The notes beneath the pieces are model-generated. The model made no database searches, had not been told where the DNA came from, and saw only the letters and a program-made list of their open reading frames with translations. Of a stretch of 64,000 nucleotides of DNA, positions 41,567-49,838 are shown piece by piece. Position numbers and translations under genes: made by a program. The stretch is from Desulfurivibrio sp044068625 (GTDB lineage: Bacteria > Desulfobacterota > Desulfobulbia > Desulfobulbales > Desulfurivibrionaceae): NCBI RefSeq assembly GCF_044068625.1, contig NZ_JBIPKH010000004.1:62001-126000 (forward strand), in the 5' to 3' direction. Numbering within the stretch: the first letter of the stretch is position 1; every line of letters starts with the position of its first letter.

Positions 41567-43490
41567 CACTTTGAACTTATTGGTAATGGTGGCGGGCCTG
41601 CTCATGCTGACCGCCTGTGTCAAGGAGGTTGCCACCGATGCGTCCACCCGGCGCACCTGTGTGGATTGCCATGGTGAGCTGGCTGCCCGCTACCAGGTGG
41701 GGGTGGTGCATAAGCCGGTGCGGGAGCGGCGCTGCGATGCCTGTCATCTGCCCCACGGCATCATCGGCGGCATGTTTCTCCGCCAGGAGAAAAGCGAATT
41801 GTGCCGGCGCTGCCACCAGGACAAGGCTCCCGATCCGGTCGCGGCGGCGGTCCATGAGCCATTGGCGGCGGGCAACTGCTCCGCCTGCCATGCCAGTCAT
41901 AACGCCGCCCAGCCCGCCCTGTTGCACCAGGAGGAGAAAACGCTCTGTTTTGACTGCCATGATCGGGCCAACTTTGAGAAAAAGCTGGTTCATGCCCCCA
42001 TAAACGATAACTGCGTGGCCTGTCATGATCCCCACCAGGGCGCTCATTCATCCCTGCTGGTCCAGGCGGCGGACACCCTCTGCCAGGGGTGCCATCAAGA
42101 GGATGCCACCATCATCGCGGCCCATCGGGGTTACCTGTTGAACAGCAACTGCCTGGCCTGTCATAATCCCCACAGCACCGAGGATGACGGCCTGCTCCGG
42201 GCGGTGGTCCACCGGCCGGTGGCGGCGGGGCAGTGCGGCAGCTGCCATCCCGGTTCCGCTCCGGAGCTGGTCGCGCCGCTGGAGGCCGCCGATGGGCTCT
42301 GCCAGCAGTGCCACCCCCGCCCACCGGCCGCCGCTCCCAGGCAGCATGCCCCGGTGGAGGCGGGCGAGTGCAGCCAGTGTCATAACGTTCACGCCAGCGA
42401 AGAACCAGCCCTGCTCTCCGGCCCCGGCAAGGAGCTCTGCCTCCAGTGCCATGAGGTCGGCGATGATCAGCGGGCCCGGAGCATCCATCAGCCGGTGAAG
42501 GAGGGCGGTTGTCTGGAGTGCCATCTGGGTCATGGCCAGAGCGAGCTTAATTCCCTCAAGGAACAGCCGGGACCGCTCTGCGCCCAGTGCCACGATCGTA
42601 ACCAGTATGGCGGGGGAGCCGGGGCCCATCCCCCGGCGGCGGCCAACAACTGCTCGGTTTGTCATCTGCCCCACCAGTCCCGGGAAAAAGCCCTCCTGGT
42701 TAAGCGTGACGGCGAGGTGTGCGTGGATTGTCACCGCCAGATCGATGAGGACCTGGCCCGCTACAGCCTGCACCGGCCCTTTGCCGCCGGCGAGTGCAGC
42801 CGTTGCCACAATCCCCATCAGGCTCGGCATCAACCTTTACTTACCCAAAGCGCCGGCGACGGCCAGCTCTGTCTCTCCTGTCACCGGAGCCTGGCCGACA
42901 AAATTGGTGGGCCCGGGCACGCCCCCTTCGTCCAGGGGGCCTGTCTCACCTGTCATGCCCCCCATGCCGGCGACCACGCTTTTGTCCAGAAGGCGCGCCC
43001 GGGTGAGCTGTGTCTCTCCTGCCATCTCGAGGTTGGTCGCCAACTGGAACAGAAACCCCATCTCCACGAACCGCTGGCCGCCCTGAACTGCGCCGCCTGC
43101 CATCTGGCCCACGGTTCGGGCGAACCCCAGCATCTTCTCCGGCCCAGCCCCGATCTTTGCCTCAGCTGCCACCAGGAGGTGGCGAGCCACTGGCAGGATG
43201 GCATCGCCCACGCCCCGGCCCGCCAGGACTGCGGTCTTTGCCATCAGGGCCATGGGGGCGACGAATCGGCCCTGCTGAAGACCAGCCGGGAGGGGTTGTG
43301 CCTGGAGTGTCATCAGGTCGATGGCCGGCAATTTGTGGAAAAACATGGCGGGGTGGTCCCCTCGGGGCGCTCCTGCCTCTCTTGCCATGATCCCCACGGA
43401 GCTCCGGAAACCGGGCTTCTCTACCCGGTGCAGCACGCCCCGTTCCAGCAGGGCCGCTGTATCGGCTGTCATCCCGGGAGGAAGAACTGA
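41553..43490 (+). CDS. 26-heme c-type cytochrome lipoprotein
   Basis: The 645-residue lipoprotein has a canonical lipobox (LLMLTAC) and 26 CXXCH motifs by my count, about one heme per 25 residues, with almost no other domain. The motifs alternate between CxxCHxPH and LCxxCH in repeating units of about 45 residues, the doubled-CXXCH pattern. It is presumably anchored at the outer membrane as a long heme wire. Its stop overlaps the start of the next cytochrome (TGATG). No interruption or missing motif was noticed. Confidence 0.93.
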   Translation: MFRFNTLNLLVMVAGLLMLTACVKEVATDASTRRTCVDCHGELAARYQVGVVHKPVRERRCDACHLPHGIIGGMFLRQEKSELCRRCHQDKAPDPVAAAVHEPLAAGNCSACHASHNAAQPALLHQEEKTLCFDCHDRANFEKKLVHAPINDNCVACHDPHQGAHSSLLVQAADTLCQGCHQEDATIIAAHRGYLLNSNCLACHNPHSTEDDGLLRAVVHRPVAAGQCGSCHPGSAPELVAPLEAADGLCQQCHPRPPAAAPRQHAPVEAGECSQCHNVHASEEPALLSGPGKELCLQCHEVGDDQRARSIHQPVKEGGCLECHLGHGQSELNSLKEQPGPLCAQCHDRNQYGGGAGAHPPAAANNCSVCHLPHQSREKALLVKRDGEVCVDCHRQIDEDLARYSLHRPFAAGECSRCHNPHQARHQPLLTQSAGDGQLCLSCHRSLADKIGGPGHAPFVQGACLTCHAPHAGDHAFVQKARPGELCLSCHLEVGRQLEQKPHLHEPLAALNCAACHLAHGSGEPQHLLRPSPDLCLSCHQEVASHWQDGIAHAPARQDCGLCHQGHGGDESALLKTSREGLCLECHQVDGRQFVEKHGGVVPSGRSCLSCHDPHGAPETGLLYPVQHAPFQQGRCIGCHPGRKN

Positions 43491-44659
43491 TGCGGCGCCT
43501 GTTGATGATGATTGCCACGGCCGCTCTGCTGGGGGCCGGGCTGGCGGTTACGGCCCTGGCCCAGGAGGTCTGTTTCGAATGCCATGACCGGGCCAACTTC
43601 AGCGGTAAATATGTCCATGGTCCGGTGGCCCAGGGGGGGTGCGGCTCCTGTCATAATCCCCATGTCGCCAAATTTTCCGGTCTGCTGCAGCAGCAGGGGG
43701 CCGAGCTGTGCTATGGCTGCCATCGCCGCTCCCGGGTTGAGTTCGGCCAGGGGGAGGTTCATCAGCCGGTGCGGGAGGGCAAATGCCTGGAGTGCCACGC
43801 CCCCCACCGGGCCGAGCAGCCGGGGCTGCTGCGCCGGGAGTCGGCGGCCGGTTGTTTTGAGTGTCATCAGCAGTTGGAGCGGCAGTGGCCGGTCAGCCAT
43901 GCCCCCTTCGGCGAGGGGCGCTGCACCACCTGTCACCAGCCCCACCAGAGCAAGCATGGCAATCTGCTGAAAAATCAAGCGGACGACCTCTGTCTCTCCT
44001 GTCACCGGGACCTTAAAAATCGGCCCGGCCATGGCGGTTTTCCCGGCGAACTCACCAACTGTCTCTCCTGTCATCATCCCCACGGGGGCGAGAAGAAGGG
44101 CCTGCTGCGCCGTCATCTGCATCAGCCCTTTGCTCAGCGGAACTGCGCTTCCTGCCACCAGCAGCCGGCGGTGGGTAGCGAAACCTGCCTCTCCTGTCAC
44201 CCCTCCATCCGGGAAAGCATGCTCAGACCCTATAACCACATGATTGCCGGGGCCCACAACGGCTGCACCCAGTGTCACAGCCCCCATGCCGGCGATGACC
44301 GCAAGATGCTTCGGATGACCGGTAACAAGGTTTGCCAGGGCTGTCATACCGACACCTTCGCCCGGGGCAAGGAGAGTCTGCACCGGCATCCCCTGTACGC
44401 ATCCTGTACCGAATGCCATGAGGTGCACGGTTCGGAGCGGGTGGCCATGCTGCGGGCCGACGGCAATCAGGTCTGTTCCCGTTGCCATCTCACCCAGGGT
44501 GAATTCAGCCATCCCGTGGGCGAGGAGGTGGTCGATCATCGCACCGGCCAGAATATGACCTGCGTTACCTGCCATGATCCCATGGGTACCGATTATCGCT
44601 TTCATCTGGTGTTGAGCGGCAGGAAGGAGTTGTGCGTGCAGTGTCATCGTGACTATTGA
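43490..44659 (+). CDS. 16-heme c-type cytochrome
   Basis: The 389-residue precursor has a signal peptide (LLMMIATAALLGAGLAVTALAQ) and sixteen CXXCH motifs, from CFECHDRANF through CTQCHSPHAGD to the C-terminal CVQCHRDY. The repeating pattern and words such as YVHGPV, CLSCH and HDPMG mark it as a close relative of the 26-heme lipoprotein with which its gene overlaps. It lacks a lipobox, so it is probably soluble in the periplasm or exported. The beta-propeller gene follows. Confidence 0.92.
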   Translation: MRRLLMMIATAALLGAGLAVTALAQEVCFECHDRANFSGKYVHGPVAQGGCGSCHNPHVAKFSGLLQQQGAELCYGCHRRSRVEFGQGEVHQPVREGKCLECHAPHRAEQPGLLRRESAAGCFECHQQLERQWPVSHAPFGEGRCTTCHQPHQSKHGNLLKNQADDLCLSCHRDLKNRPGHGGFPGELTNCLSCHHPHGGEKKGLLRRHLHQPFAQRNCASCHQQPAVGSETCLSCHPSIRESMLRPYNHMIAGAHNGCTQCHSPHAGDDRKMLRMTGNKVCQGCHTDTFARGKESLHRHPLYASCTECHEVHGSERVAMLRADGNQVCSRCHLTQGEFSHPVGEEVVDHRTGQNMTCVTCHDPMGTDYRFHLVLSGRKELCVQCHRDY

Positions 44660-44708
44660 ACAGTTGATCATCAACGACTTGGACCGAGGGAGTGGGGTAG
44701 TGAGACCG

Positions 44709-45614
44709 ATGGCCAAAAAGAGAGTTGTTAAAAAAAACATAATCGGGTGGGGAGTGCTGCTGCTGCTGGCCCTGCCGGCTCTGCTCTGGGCCGCGACCGC
44801 CGGCGGGGGCGGCGCCCGCTCCCCCTGGCAGCTGGCCTTTATCCTCAAGGGTCAGGATAAAAGCATCGCCATGCCCATGGCCCTGTACGTCGACGGGGAA
44901 CGGGAACGCTACTACGTGGTGGCCAGCGGCGACAATCGGCTGGTCTCCTTCGACCGTGACGGTAACTATCTGCGTGATTTCACCGCTGATGGCAATCTGC
45001 ATCGTCCCCACCACATGGCCAGGCTGGCCGATGGCACCCTGCTGGTGGTGGAGCGGGGGCGCAACAGCCTGACCAGGATCGACCTCCAGCGCCGGACCAC
45101 CGAACCGGTGGTGCTGAGCCACCAGGGCAAGGAGATCTTCGCCGACCGGCTGGAGTTTGCCGACGGCGAACTCTACCTCCTGGACCGGGCTTCGGGGCGG
45201 GTGTTGCGGCTTGACCAGCGGCTGAAGGTGGTGGGAACCTATGAGTTGCCCCCGGGGTTCGGCAATCTGGTGGACTTCACCGTGGCGGACAACCGGGTCT
45301 GGCTGCTGGATCAGCAGAACCGGCAGATCATTACGGTGGGAGCCGATGGCCGCAGTCGAGCCCCCTGGTCGGTGGCGGAGGTCTCCTTTCCCGTCTCCCT
45401 GGCGGTGGATCAGACCGGAACGGTCTATGTGCTGGACCGGCATCGGGGCTCGATCGTGGTCTATGGCCGCAACGGGGAGTACCTTTACCGTTTTCTGAGC
45501 AAGGGGCATGGCCGTCAGCATCTCTATTTTCCCCGGGAGCTGCGTTTCGACCCCTGGGGCCGGCTTTGCGTGGTGGATCAGGGTAACAGCCGGGTGCTGG
45601 TGTTCCGGCGTTAG
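44709..45614 (+). CDS. NHL-type beta-propeller protein, exported
   Basis: About 301 residues. A basic start and a signal segment (IIGWGVLLLLALPALLWAATA) precede a six-bladed propeller with repeats such as RYYVVASGDNRLVSFDRDGNYL, LADGTLLVVERGRNSLTRID, FADGELYLLDRASGRVL, DQTGTVYVLDRHRGSIVVY and LRFDPWGRLCVVDQGNSRVLVF. It is a shorter relative of the propeller at 25264. ATG 44709 is chosen; a GTG at 44649 overlapping the cytochrome is possible. Confidence 0.82.
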   Translation: MAKKRVVKKNIIGWGVLLLLALPALLWAATAGGGGARSPWQLAFILKGQDKSIAMPMALYVDGERERYYVVASGDNRLVSFDRDGNYLRDFTADGNLHRPHHMARLADGTLLVVERGRNSLTRIDLQRRTTEPVVLSHQGKEIFADRLEFADGELYLLDRASGRVLRLDQRLKVVGTYELPPGFGNLVDFTVADNRVWLLDQQNRQIITVGADGRSRAPWSVAEVSFPVSLAVDQTGTVYVLDRHRGSIVVYGRNGEYLYRFLSKGHGRQHLYFPRELRFDPWGRLCVVDQGNSRVLVFRR

Positions 45615-45652
45615 GGGATGGCGGCGGCTGACTTGTGGCAAGGAGGTGGATG

Positions 45653-46759
45653 ATGGTAGATCGGATCGTTGTGGGAGCGCTTTTGCTGCTGACGCTGGTC
45701 GTCGCCGCTCCGGGGCGGGCCGGGGTCAGTGGGCCCTGCGCCAACTGCCACACCATGCACAACAGCCAGGATGGGGTGACCATGGCCTTCAGCCGGGATC
45801 CCGACGGGACCCTGCGGGCGGAGACCACTCCCTACAACCGGCTGCTCAAAACCGACTGCGTCGGCTGCCACACCAATACCAGCAACGCCACCATCGCCAA
45901 TCTGGGCCCGGAGACCCGGGTGCCCATCGTTTATAACACCATGGAGCCCACCTATCCCCCCGACGGCTCCTCCGCCTCGGCCCTGGCGGGGGGCAACTTT
46001 TACTGGGTGGCCAATCTGGGCGATGAGTACGGCCACAACGTCCATGGTATTTCCTCGTCTGATTCGCGGTTGAGCACCGCGCCCGGGGCTCCGGCGGGGG
46101 TAGGTGGCTGCAGCACCAGTGATTGTCATGGCAGCCTGGACACCCAGTACAGCGGCTGCCTGGGCTGCCATGTCCCCCAGCACCATGCCCGCGGCAGCGC
46201 GGTGGTGGCCGGCATGGAGGAGGGCTGGTATCGCTTTCTGGGCTCCACCATGCTCTCCCGGCTGGGTGACAATCCCCCCTCCAGCGGGGTGAAGGGAATT
46301 TCCGATCCCAACTGGGAGCAGAATCCGGCCGCCGGCCGGCACAACACCTATCAGGGGGCCATCGGCCCCTATAACGGCACCGACTTCATGCACACCGGCT
46401 CCATCAATCAGAAATGTGTGGGCTGCCACGGTGAATTCCATGAAAATATGGCCGCTGGCGGGGTTTGGCTCTATCATCCCAACGATGTGGTGATTCCCAA
46501 TTCCGGGGAGTTCGCCGCTTATACCACCTATAATCCCCTGGTGCCGGTGTCCCGCCAGAGCGTATCCGCCGCTGACCAGAACTTCACCGAGATAAATCTC
46601 GGCTCGGACGTGGTCTCCTGCATCTCCTGCCATCGGGCCCATGGTTCGCCCTACCCGGCCATGCTGCGCTGGGGCTACCGGGACTGGCCGGGGACCGATT
46701 CCCACACCGGCGGGCCGGCCTTCAACGGTTGTGCCGTCTGCCACACCCATAAAGATTGA
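45653..46759 (+). CDS. OmcS-like cytochrome, paralogue 4 (7 heme sites)
   Basis: The 368-residue precursor has a signal peptide (IVVGALLLLTLVVAAPGRAG) and sites CANCHTMHNSQ, CVGCH, CX4CH (CSTSDCH), CLGCH, CVGCHGEFH, CISCHRAHGS and CAVCHTHKD. YGHNV, YRFLGS and WLYHPND align with the paralogues. AGGAGG at 45641-45646 gives six-base spacing to ATG 45653. It follows the propeller gene within the operon; the pairing of propeller and OmcS-like gene recalls the Geobacter omcS neighbourhood as I remember it. Confidence 0.85.
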   Translation: MVDRIVVGALLLLTLVVAAPGRAGVSGPCANCHTMHNSQDGVTMAFSRDPDGTLRAETTPYNRLLKTDCVGCHTNTSNATIANLGPETRVPIVYNTMEPTYPPDGSSASALAGGNFYWVANLGDEYGHNVHGISSSDSRLSTAPGAPAGVGGCSTSDCHGSLDTQYSGCLGCHVPQHHARGSAVVAGMEEGWYRFLGSTMLSRLGDNPPSSGVKGISDPNWEQNPAAGRHNTYQGAIGPYNGTDFMHTGSINQKCVGCHGEFHENMAAGGVWLYHPNDVVIPNSGEFAAYTTYNPLVPVSRQSVSAADQNFTEINLGSDVVSCISCHRAHGSPYPAMLRWGYRDWPGTDSHTGGPAFNGCAVCHTHKD

Positions 46760-46768
46760 GGTTGCCCC

Positions 46769-48088
46769 ATGCAGATCTTTAGACGTGCCGCCCCGGTCTC
46801 CGAATCACCCTCATCCCTGTTGCGCTGGCAGAACCTGCTGGCGGCGGGGCTGATCGGGCTGCTGCTGCCGGCTTCGGTGGCCGGGGGCAAATATACCGGT
46901 TCGGCCCATGGCTCGGCCTACGGGGTTTCCCGGGGCGCCATGGAGGGCTACGCCCGGGGCAACTGCGCCCACTGCCACGAGATGCATGCCAGTCTGGATG
47001 GGAGTGAACCGGACCCGGTGGGGGGCAGCGCTTCGCCCTTCACCCTCTTTGCCCGCAATTTCAACACCACCGCCGCCAGCAATCCCTATCTGGAGTCGGA
47101 CAACTTCTGTTTTTATTGCCACAACCAGTTCGGTTCGGTGCAAGTGGTGGAGAATGCCGATTACAGCGCCACCTTTGGCGGGGCCACCACCGGTACCGGC
47201 CCCACCTCGATCATGGCCGCCTTCAACTCGAACTCCTATCATAACCTCAAAGATATCCACCAGTTTGTCCTGGACCGGCCCGCCGCCTACCCTTGGTACC
47301 GACCGGAGAGCAATCCCTGCAACGCCTGCCACAACCCCCATCTGGCCAAGCGCAACCGGGAGAACATCCCCACCCAGTCGGCCATCTCCAAGCCCAGCGA
47401 CCATTTCAATCTCTGGGGGGAGAGCGAGCTGATCTCCACAGCCTACCCCAACCAGTATGAAGCTCCCTATGCCGCGAGCGCCAGTGTGCGCGAGCCTGCG
47501 GGCGATGCGGTCACCGACGGCAGCAAGACCCCGGATTACGTGGGCTTTTGCACCGACTGCCACAGCAGCAGCGATGAATTTATTTACAGCACCAATCTCG
47601 GGCGCAACCTTGATCCCATTGACTGGAGTTATGATAAGCACGGTACTGCCCCGCGGGACGGCGGAGATTATTTTAACGAACCCTATAATACCGCCGCCGC
47701 CGGCAAGTCCAACCTGGTGCTTGCCTGCCTGGATTGCCACGAACCCCATGGCTCAGAGAATATCATGCTGATCCGCCGGCGGGTCAATGGTCAGAACCTG
47801 GCCGGCGTTATCACCGGCACCCACGACATGATCGATCTTTGTTCCCGCTGCCACGCCGGGGTGGGGCGCGGGAACGCCATGAAAACCATGCATCACGATG
47901 ATGCGGGGGCCCCCTATCCTTCTCCCAGCTGCGTGGGTGGCACGGGTGGTTGTCATGGCGGACAACCGGCAAATAATCCAATTGCATGTGGTGAGTGTCA
48001 CTTCCATGGCGCCACAGACCAGTGGGCGTTTGACAACTTTTCAAACTTCTTTAATACAACTCTATATGGTGTGCAGAAGACATTTTAA
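46769..48088 (+). CDS. Octaheme-type c cytochrome with one CX6CH motif
   Basis: The 439-residue precursor has a long N-region and signal (LLAAGLIGLLLPASVAGG). It has seven CXXCH motifs (CAHCHEMHAS, CFYCH, CNACHNPH, CTDCH, CLDCHEPHG, CSRCH, CGECH) and CVGGTGGCH, a CX6CH site between the last two. The long loops between motifs resemble filament-type rather than wire-type cytochromes, and the first motif is followed by MHAS much as the paralogues have MHNS. The exact family is not recognised. It starts ten bases after paralogue 4. Confidence 0.85.
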   Translation: MQIFRRAAPVSESPSSLLRWQNLLAAGLIGLLLPASVAGGKYTGSAHGSAYGVSRGAMEGYARGNCAHCHEMHASLDGSEPDPVGGSASPFTLFARNFNTTAASNPYLESDNFCFYCHNQFGSVQVVENADYSATFGGATTGTGPTSIMAAFNSNSYHNLKDIHQFVLDRPAAYPWYRPESNPCNACHNPHLAKRNRENIPTQSAISKPSDHFNLWGESELISTAYPNQYEAPYAASASVREPAGDAVTDGSKTPDYVGFCTDCHSSSDEFIYSTNLGRNLDPIDWSYDKHGTAPRDGGDYFNEPYNTAAAGKSNLVLACLDCHEPHGSENIMLIRRRVNGQNLAGVITGTHDMIDLCSRCHAGVGRGNAMKTMHHDDAGAPYPSPSCVGGTGGCHGGQPANNPIACGECHFHGATDQWAFDNFSNFFNTTLYGVQKTF

Positions 48089-48103
48089 TATCGGAAAAAT
48101 GAG

Positions 48104-49567
48104 ATGATGAAGCCAGTTTGGCAGCAAGAACAGAGGATCGGCGAAGTTTTGGTTTTATGCGGGATGAGTCTTCTCCTTGCCCTGCTCCTCCTTGCCGGTT
48201 GCCAGGCCTCGGCCCCGGGCCGCTTGCAGGGACTGGCCCTGGAGCGGCCGGCCGGGGAGAACGAGGCTTTGCTTTCGCTCTTTCTCCATCTGGATCAACC
48301 CGACTCCCTGGGGCTGTGGATGGAGGTGACGGAGATCGAGCTGGTGGGGGAACAGTTGGTGGTGCCCCTGACCCTGGTCCGGGAGCCGGCCGAGCTGGCC
48401 GGCCCGGAGATTGGGGAGGGACAGCGCTTCCTGGCCCGGGGGGTGGTGCCGGCCGGGGTCTATGACGGGCTGCGCCTGCGCATCGGCCGAGCGGCCCGGC
48501 TGCGCGGTCAGGAGAAGCTCTTTCTGGCCACCCCCGAGCCGGAGCAGCTCCTGCCCTTGCCCGGGGATTTCCGTTTGCGGGGCGGCGAGAGCCGCACCCT
48601 CTTTCTGGCCTGGAAAACCGAGGATTCGTTGCGGGATCGGGCCTTCCTGGTTCCCGCCCTGGTGGTCCAGGACCAGGCCATGCCCCTGCTGGCCGATCTG
48701 GCCTACGTCAGCGCGCCCGAGCTCAACACCATTTTTCTGCTGCGCACCGATCATAACCGGGTCTGTGGCTCCCTGGCCATCCCCGGCGGCCCCACCCGGC
48801 TGGCCTTCGATGCCCGCCGCGAACTCCTCTACGTGCTGGCCGCCCAAAGCGGGGTGATCCATGTGGTGGAGGCGGCCACCAGCCGGGAGGTGGACCGGAT
48901 CCGTATCCCCATGGTCAGCAACCCCTCGGCCCTTCGTATCAGTTCCGATGGCCTCTGGGCCTACATCCTGGATGAGGGGGGGGATGATCTGCTGCGGCTG
49001 GATCTGCTGCGCGGCGGCCTGGACCAGCGGGTACGTTTGGGTTACAAACCCCGGGGGCTGGTGCTGGTGGAAGATTGGGGGCTGCTGGCGGTTGCTTCCG
49101 CTCTCTCCCAGGAGGTTTACCTGCTGGACCCCGAAACCCTGGCGGTGAAGGAGGTTCTGGCGGTGGGCAGCGGCCCCGACGGCCTGCTGGCCCAGGGCGA
49201 CTATCTTTACGTGGCGGAAAGCGGGGCCAACACCGTGGGGATCTTCAACCTGCGCAGCGGTCGGGCCAGCGCCCGGGTCAATACCGGTTTCATGCCCCGC
49301 CGGCTGGTGGGGGATAGTGAGCGGATCTACGTGAGCAACCATCGGGCCGGCACGGTCTCCCTGCTGGCCCCCCGCCAGCAGCGGGTACTGCGGGAGATTC
49401 CGGTGGGAGCCCTGCCCCTGGAGATGGCCATCTCCTCCCAGAACCGGTGGGTTTACGTGGCGGAACAGGGCACCGGCAACCTGGCGATCATCGATCAGGC
49501 CACCAACCGGGTGGTGGGGCAACTGGAACTGGGGACCCGGCCCGAGCATCTTTTGGTGATCAAATAG
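48104..49567 (+). CDS. Lipoprotein with C-terminal YVTN-type beta-propeller
   Basis: The 487-residue lipoprotein has a good lipobox (LLLLAGC). Residues about 30-185 form a beta-rich domain of DUF4382-like style (ITELELV-like VTEIELVGEQLVVPLTLV, VVPAGVYDGLRLRIGRA). From about 200 to the end run seven propeller blades with YVTN-like words (LAFDARRELLYVLAAQSGVIHVVEAATSREV, LYVAESGANTVGIFNLRSG, RWVYVAEQGTGNLAIIDQATNRVV). It is probably an outer-membrane-anchored surface or periplasmic binding scaffold. It is the last gene of the cytochrome run. Confidence 0.8.
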   Translation: MMKPVWQQEQRIGEVLVLCGMSLLLALLLLAGCQASAPGRLQGLALERPAGENEALLSLFLHLDQPDSLGLWMEVTEIELVGEQLVVPLTLVREPAELAGPEIGEGQRFLARGVVPAGVYDGLRLRIGRAARLRGQEKLFLATPEPEQLLPLPGDFRLRGGESRTLFLAWKTEDSLRDRAFLVPALVVQDQAMPLLADLAYVSAPELNTIFLLRTDHNRVCGSLAIPGGPTRLAFDARRELLYVLAAQSGVIHVVEAATSREVDRIRIPMVSNPSALRISSDGLWAYILDEGGDDLLRLDLLRGGLDQRVRLGYKPRGLVLVEDWGLLAVASALSQEVYLLDPETLAVKEVLAVGSGPDGLLAQGDYLYVAESGANTVGIFNLRSGRASARVNTGFMPRRLVGDSERIYVSNHRAGTVSLLAPRQQRVLREIPVGALPLEMAISSQNRWVYVAEQGTGNLAIIDQATNRVVGQLELGTRPEHLLVIK

Positions 49568-49637
49568 CGGGAGTGACCGGCGCTTTGCTCCCCTCTTCCG
49601 AGTTGCGCCGAAGCGGGGCAGCGGGTAGGATGCCGCC

Positions 49638-49838
49638 ATGGAACTGCTGATATCCCTGATCGGTTTGCTGTTGATTGTGGAGGGGTTGCCCTACGCCGCC
49701 TTTCCCGAAGCGATGCAGCGCTGGCTGAGCCAGCTGCAGCAGCTTAATCCCGCCACCATGCGCAAGATCGGCCTGGTCATGCTGGGGCTGGGGCTGCTGC
49801 TTTGTTATCTGGCTCGACGCACCAACCTCTTTTCCTGA
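49638..49838 (+). CDS. DUF2065 family small membrane protein
   Basis: The 66-residue protein has two membrane helices (LLISLIGLLLIVEGLPYAAF and IGLVMLGLGLLLCYLARR) separated by the typical MQRWLSQLQQLNPATMRKIGL turn of the YjeT/DUF2065 family. Function unknown. GGTAGGA precedes the ATG and queA begins directly after its stop. Confidence 0.85.
   Translation: MELLISLIGLLLIVEGLPYAAFPEAMQRWLSQLQQLNPATMRKIGLVMLGLGLLLCYLARRTNLFS

Noticed and set aside
41640..44650. Regularly spaced short DNA repeats that resemble a repeat array
   Set aside because: They are codon echoes of repeated CXXCH and CHxPH words in multiheme proteins, not CRISPR: spacing varies and the frame is coding throughout.
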